Source: Flavobacteriales bacterium (GTDB lineage Bacteria; Bacteroidota; Bacteroidia; Flavobacteriales_F; PHOS-HE28). From it: DNA of 64,000 bases. This document shows, one piece after another, positions 61,149 through 64,000 of this stretch (within the stretch, counting starts at the first letter, position 1; the number at the start of each line of letters is the position of its first letter). The position numbers were made by a program, and so were the translations under genes. The notes beneath the pieces are model-generated. The model saw only the letters and a program-made list of their open reading frames with translations, ran no database searches and was not told the DNA's origin. The stretch covers positions 248,001-312,000 of the forward strand of contig JACJZF010000003.1 of assembly GCA_020635725.1 (NCBI GenBank). Reading direction: 5' to 3'.

Positions 61149-61721
61149 TCACTTCACCCGATCCGGGTTGTTGCGCACGAAGGCGCCCCAACCGCCCTTG
61201 CCGCCAAGCTTGGACCGGCCCGATCGCGGCACGGCACCTTGGGCGAAATGGTGACAGAGCGCCACGGCAACCGCATCGGTGGCATCTGTGCTCGAAGGCA
61301 GCGCCGGCAAGGCCAAGATGCTCAGCAGCATGGCGGCGACCTGCTCCTTGCTCGCGTTCCCGTTGCCGGTGATGCTCTGCTTCACCCGCTTCGGGGCGTA
61401 CTCCGTAACCGCTAGTTCCCGATGCAGCGCCGCGGCGATCGCCACGCCCTGCGCGCGGCCGAGCTTCAGCATGCTCTGCACGTTCTTACCGAAGAACTGC
61501 GCCTCGATCGCCAGCTCATCGGGCTTGTGGCGCTCAATGATCCGCGTGGTTTCCAGGAAGATGGTTCGCAGCTTCAGCGCATGATCCTCCGCGGCGCGGA
61601 ACCGGATGGCGCCGGCCTCGAGCAATCGGACCTTCCCAAGCTCCACGGCCAGCACACCGAATCCCATGACGGCCGTGCCCGGGTCGATGCCAAGAATGAT
61701 GCGCTCAGTGGGAGTGGTCAA
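61149..61721 (-). CDS. ruvC: Crossover junction endodeoxyribonuclease RuvC
   Basis: 190 aa. The catalytic site is visible: first Asp in ILGIDPGTAVMGFG, Glu in LAIEAQFFGKNVQSMLKLGRAQG, and the C-terminal pair in SSTDATDAVAVALCHH. It resolves Holliday junctions with RuvAB. It is divergent from the flippase-like gene and convergent with the HIT gene. The C-terminus carries a basic Gly/Lys tail SGRSKLGGKGGWGAFVRNNPDRVK. Confidence 0.96.
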   Translation of the reverse strand: MTTPTERIILGIDPGTAVMGFGVLAVELGKVRLLEAGAIRFRAAEDHALKLRTIFLETTRIIERHKPDELAIEAQFFGKNVQSMLKLGRAQGVAIAAALHRELAVTEYAPKRVKQSITGNGNASKEQVAAMLLSILALPALPSSTDATDAVAVALCHHFAQGAVPRSGRSKLGGKGGWGAFVRNNPDRVK

Positions 61722-61763
61722 CGGGGTACTTTAGCGAGGTCGGCGTGCGTCGACGAAGGTATC

Positions 61764-62720
61764 GTGAGCCGCCGGTCCCTCATCCTGCTCCGCTGGGGCG
61801 TGTTCCTGCTCGCATGCGGCTTCCTGTACGCCCGATTCGCGCGGGCCGGATCGGGGTTCTCCTTGACCGCGCTGGGCAACGCCTTGCATGCCTTGGATGC
61901 CACGGTCGTTCTCGGTCTTCTTGGCCTGATGCTGCTCAACTGGGGCATCGAGTCGCGCAAGTGGCGGGTGCTCATGCGCGAGGTGGAGCCGATCGCTCCC
62001 CTCAGGGCCTTCGCCGCCACGTTGGCCGGAACGTCCATCGGCCTCATCACCCCGAATCGCGTCGGCGAGTTCGTTGGGCGGGTACTCTTCCTGGCCCCCG
62101 AGCACCGTGTGGCCGGCAGCTTCGCAACCGCGTTGGGCAGCATCGCGCAATTCATCGTCACCATCGTGTTCGGTCTCTTGGGCGTGGCGGCTTTTCTGAT
62201 GCATGGCGGGATGCAGGATGCCCCGTGGATCTCCGCCGCCTGGATCGGAGCCTGTGCGCTGGTCGTCGCCGCGGCCCTCTTGCTGTATTTCAATCCGGCG
62301 CTCCTGCGCGCCGTGGCGGCCAGGCTCCCGCTGATCCGGCGATGGGAGCATCACAGTGCCGTGCTGGAGCGCTTCGGGCCGGCGAAACTGACTCGTGTGC
62401 TGCTGCTGAGCGCCGGGCGCTACGCGGTGTTCACGGTGCAATTCGCCTGGCTCTTGCGCGAGCTGGCCGGAATCCCGGGAGCGGTATCCATGGCCGCTGT
62501 TCCGGCCGCCTTCCTGCTGAGCACCCTGATCCCCACGATGATGCTCACCGAACTGGGCGTTCGCGGATCGATCGCCGTGGCTCTCATCGCGCAGACGCCG
62601 GAACAGGAGCAGCCGGTGTTCCTCGCCAGCGCGTTGTTGTGGGCCATCAACCTGGCGCTACCGGCCGTGGCCGGGTCGATACTCATGCTCACCGCACGCA
62701 TACGGGCCGCACGGACATGA
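61764..62720 (+). CDS. Flippase-like membrane protein (LPG synthase TM/UPF0104 family)
   Basis: 318 aa from GTG 61764 (MSRRSLILLRWGVFLLACGF). Eight or so membrane helices are visible. Family features are NWGIESRKWRVLMRE, LAGTSIGLITPNRVGEFVGRVLFL and TELGVRGSIAVALI, matching the lysylphosphatidylglycerol synthase transmembrane domain found alone in AglD/flippase-like proteins. It overlaps the GT2 gene (ATGA), so it probably supports glycolipid synthesis or lipid flipping. Role beyond that is unknown. Confidence 0.87.
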   Translation: MSRRSLILLRWGVFLLACGFLYARFARAGSGFSLTALGNALHALDATVVLGLLGLMLLNWGIESRKWRVLMREVEPIAPLRAFAATLAGTSIGLITPNRVGEFVGRVLFLAPEHRVAGSFATALGSIAQFIVTIVFGLLGVAAFLMHGGMQDAPWISAAWIGACALVVAAALLLYFNPALLRAVAARLPLIRRWEHHSAVLERFGPAKLTRVLLLSAGRYAVFTVQFAWLLRELAGIPGAVSMAAVPAAFLLSTLIPTMMLTELGVRGSIAVALIAQTPEQEQPVFLASALLWAINLALPAVAGSILMLTARIRAART

Positions 62721-63889
62721 GCGCTGCGCTGCTGCTTGGTGTGCTGCTATTTGCCCTCGCGGTGATACAGGCGGCCGTGATCAACAGCTGGCGTGCGCGC
62801 TTGACCGCCACGGGCGTTCCTGCGCCTGCTGATGCCCATGACCTGCCCGGCGTGAGCGTGATCGTTCCCATGCGCGATGAGGCGGAGCACATCGCCCTGC
62901 TCCTGCAGGATCTGCATGCCCAGCGCTATCCGAGTGACCGTGTGGAGGTGCTGGTGGTGGATGATGACAGCACGGATGGATCCGCTGCGATCGTGGAAGG
63001 CATGCAGCGGCGGTGGCCCGCGTTACGCTTGCTCCGGAGCGATGGGATGGGGAAGAAGGCCGCCATCGGCATGGCCGTTCTGCAGGCCCAGCATGATCTG
63101 GTGCTGCTCACCGATGCCGATGCGCGCTGCGGCCCTGAGCGCTTGGTGCGTATCGCTCGGACCATGGAGGCGGAACGGCTGGACCTGCTGATCGCGCCGG
63201 TGTGGACCGAGGGAAGCGGCCTGCTCGGCGCCTTGCAGGAGGAGGAACAGGCGGCATTGCTGGGTGTGGCGATCGGTTCAGCGCGTGCCGGAGCGCCCAT
63301 GCTGGCGTACGGGGCTAACCTGGCGTTCAGCAAAGCAGCCTTCCTGGCCGTGGGTGGCTTCTCGAACGACCATTACACCAGTGGCGACGATCATTTCCTG
63401 CTCCATCGCATGCGCGCGAACGGCCGATCGATCGGTGCGCTGTTCTCGGCCGAAGCAGCCGTGGTGACCGACGCCGAGCCGCGTTGGCGCGGCTTCGTGC
63501 AGCAGCGTTTGCGCTGGGCGGGCAAGATGCGCGGCGCGTTCAGCATGTCCAGTGCCTTGGCGCTCGTGGCCTTGTTCTGGCCATGGGTGCTGGTCACCGC
63601 CACGGCACAGTTCAGCCTCACCGGGTCCATCGGACACCACGCCTGGTATCGGGCCCTGCTCCTGATCGGGGCCTGGGCGTTGTGGATCATGCCCTTGCTC
63701 GGCATGGCGCGCGATGTCCGGCGCGGCATGGGCAGGTCGGGCTCCAGCGTACGAACCCTGTTCGCGCTGTTCTGTTTCAGCGTGTACGCACCCGTGTTCG
63801 CCTTGCTCTCGCAGGTGCTACGGCCACGTTGGAAGGGCCGTCCGGTCCACCGGCTCAGAAGGGCAGGTCGTCCTCTCCCTCCCCCGTGA
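62717..63889 (+). CDS. Family 2 glycosyltransferase with membrane helices
   Basis: 390 aa. An N-terminal helix (LLLGVLLFALAVIQAAVI) precedes the GT2 domain: VSVIVPMRDEAEHIALLLQDL, VVDDDSTDGS (nucleotide-binding Asp), LTDADARCGPERLV (DxD metal site), and the acceptor motif QQRLRWAGK (QxxRW). Three membrane helices end the protein. The presence of all motifs suggests a processive or lipid-linked transferase using a UDP-sugar. The ATG at 62717 overlaps the flippase-like stop. Its 3' end overlaps the convergent ssb gene by 35 bases. Confidence 0.9.
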   Translation: MSAALLLGVLLFALAVIQAAVINSWRARLTATGVPAPADAHDLPGVSVIVPMRDEAEHIALLLQDLHAQRYPSDRVEVLVVDDDSTDGSAAIVEGMQRRWPALRLLRSDGMGKKAAIGMAVLQAQHDLVLLTDADARCGPERLVRIARTMEAERLDLLIAPVWTEGSGLLGALQEEEQAALLGVAIGSARAGAPMLAYGANLAFSKAAFLAVGGFSNDHYTSGDDHFLLHRMRANGRSIGALFSAEAAVVTDAEPRWRGFVQQRLRWAGKMRGAFSMSSALALVALFWPWVLVTATAQFSLTGSIGHHAWYRALLLIGAWALWIMPLLGMARDVRRGMGRSGSSVRTLFALFCFSVYAPVFALLSQVLRPRWKGRPVHRLRRAGRPLPPP

Positions 63890-64000
63890 TGGGCGGCATA
63901 TCGGCTGCGGAGGGCGGAGGCGCGGCCTGGTAACCGCCGCCGCTGCTCGGCGCGCCGGCCCGCTCGATGCGGTTGCCGCTGAGGCTGAGGAAGTGCTTCA
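63855..64000 (-). CDS. ssb: Probable single-stranded DNA-binding protein, C-terminal end only
   Basis: Only 47 C-terminal residues lie inside the window. They form a Gly/Pro/Ala-rich linker (APSSGGGYQAAPPPSAAD) ending in the acidic tip GEGEDDLPF, the hallmark of bacterial SSB, which uses this tip to recruit repair and replication proteins. The OB fold lies beyond the edge, so the call rests on the tail alone. Its 3' end overlaps the GT2 gene by 35 bases. Confidence 0.75.
   Translation of the reverse strand, partial: KHFLSLSGNRIERAGAPSSGGGYQAAPPPSAADMPPITGEGEDDLPF

Noticed and set aside
61745..62716. N-terminal extension of the GT2 glycosyltransferase through the flippase-like gene
   Set aside because: The alternative frame is open but gives Arg/Pro-rich nonsense; the flippase frame has membrane helices and family motifs, and the GT2 gene starts at the ATGA overlap at 62717.

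Overview
The window is a contiguous piece of a high-GC Bacteroidota chromosome, most likely from the Flavobacteriales or a nearby lineage. The signs are type IX secretion (T9SS) C-terminal sorting domains on several giant repeat proteins, a PorV-type outer-membrane protein, two TonB-dependent receptors with carboxypeptidase-like N-terminal domains, a PcrB/GGGPS-type prenyltransferase, a CrtYcd-type lycopene cyclase, and an ahcY promoter with the Bacteroidota -7 element TAnnTTTG. I see no rRNA, tRNA, insertion sequence, prophage or CRISPR array. Coding density is high and no gene-free stretch exceeds 300 bases.

Layout. 1-3910 (minus): a partial Ppx/GppA phosphatase, a 24-bp minisatellite, a NatAB-like ABC exporter and a DCC thiol-disulfide protein. 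3982-24502 (minus): a surface-protein region with a 1471-aa propeller-repeat protein, a TPR histidine kinase with its translationally coupled NarL-type regulator, a 1344-aa PPC/Cys-rich protein, a 2384-aa SBBP/PPC protein and an ELWxxDGT protein. 24649-29191 (plus): a three-gene overlapping operon of ECF sigma factor, single-pass anti-sigma-like protein, and exported TPR-CHAT protease-like protein anchored by a C-terminal membrane helix. 29225-31078 (minus): atpC and atpD. 31374-33554 (plus): ribF, an LRR protein and pnuC. 33545-36174 (minus): lycopene cyclase and a T9SS protein. 36268-40329 (plus): a NadR-like kinase, a TPP riboswitch with its TonB receptor, and a T9SS protein. 40333-47105 (minus): a TPR adenylate cyclase, GGGPS, and a tight four-gene cluster (two methyltransferases, a B12-type radical SAM enzyme, a nucleotidyltransferase). 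47202-50051 (plus): a GT-C membrane glycosyltransferase and ahcY. 50199-60210: a Rieske-like lipoprotein, a small Lys-rich exported protein, then a TonB receptor / giant T9SS protein / PorV-like operon. 60281-64000: greA, a HIT protein, ruvC, a flippase-like protein, a GT2 glycosyltransferase and the C-terminus of ssb.

The most interesting system is centred on the sigma/anti-sigma/CHAT operon. Its upstream region, and the upstream regions of three neighbouring minus-strand secreted-repeat genes (starts at 24502, 22900 and 15552), all carry the same two-block element, GTTCAC, exactly 16 nt, then CGATA or CGATG, each pointing into its gene. I read this as the promoter of this ECF sigma factor: autoregulated, divergent at 24521-24598, and driving a local regulon of huge secreted proteins. 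By predicted topology the CHAT protease domain and the outer half of the anti-sigma-like protein are on the same (periplasmic) side, suggesting that the CHAT protein releases sigma by cleaving its neighbour. This is inference and is flagged as such.

Other notable items: a palindromic GTTGTCAGT-type repeat lying in frame inside the cyclase gene; dispersed GTTGAG/GTCATTnCGAG intergenic palindromes, two copies of which show a compensatory base change; a TPP riboswitch whose expression platform sequesters the Shine-Dalgarno; and a nearly identical C-terminal cassette shared by two giant surface proteins.
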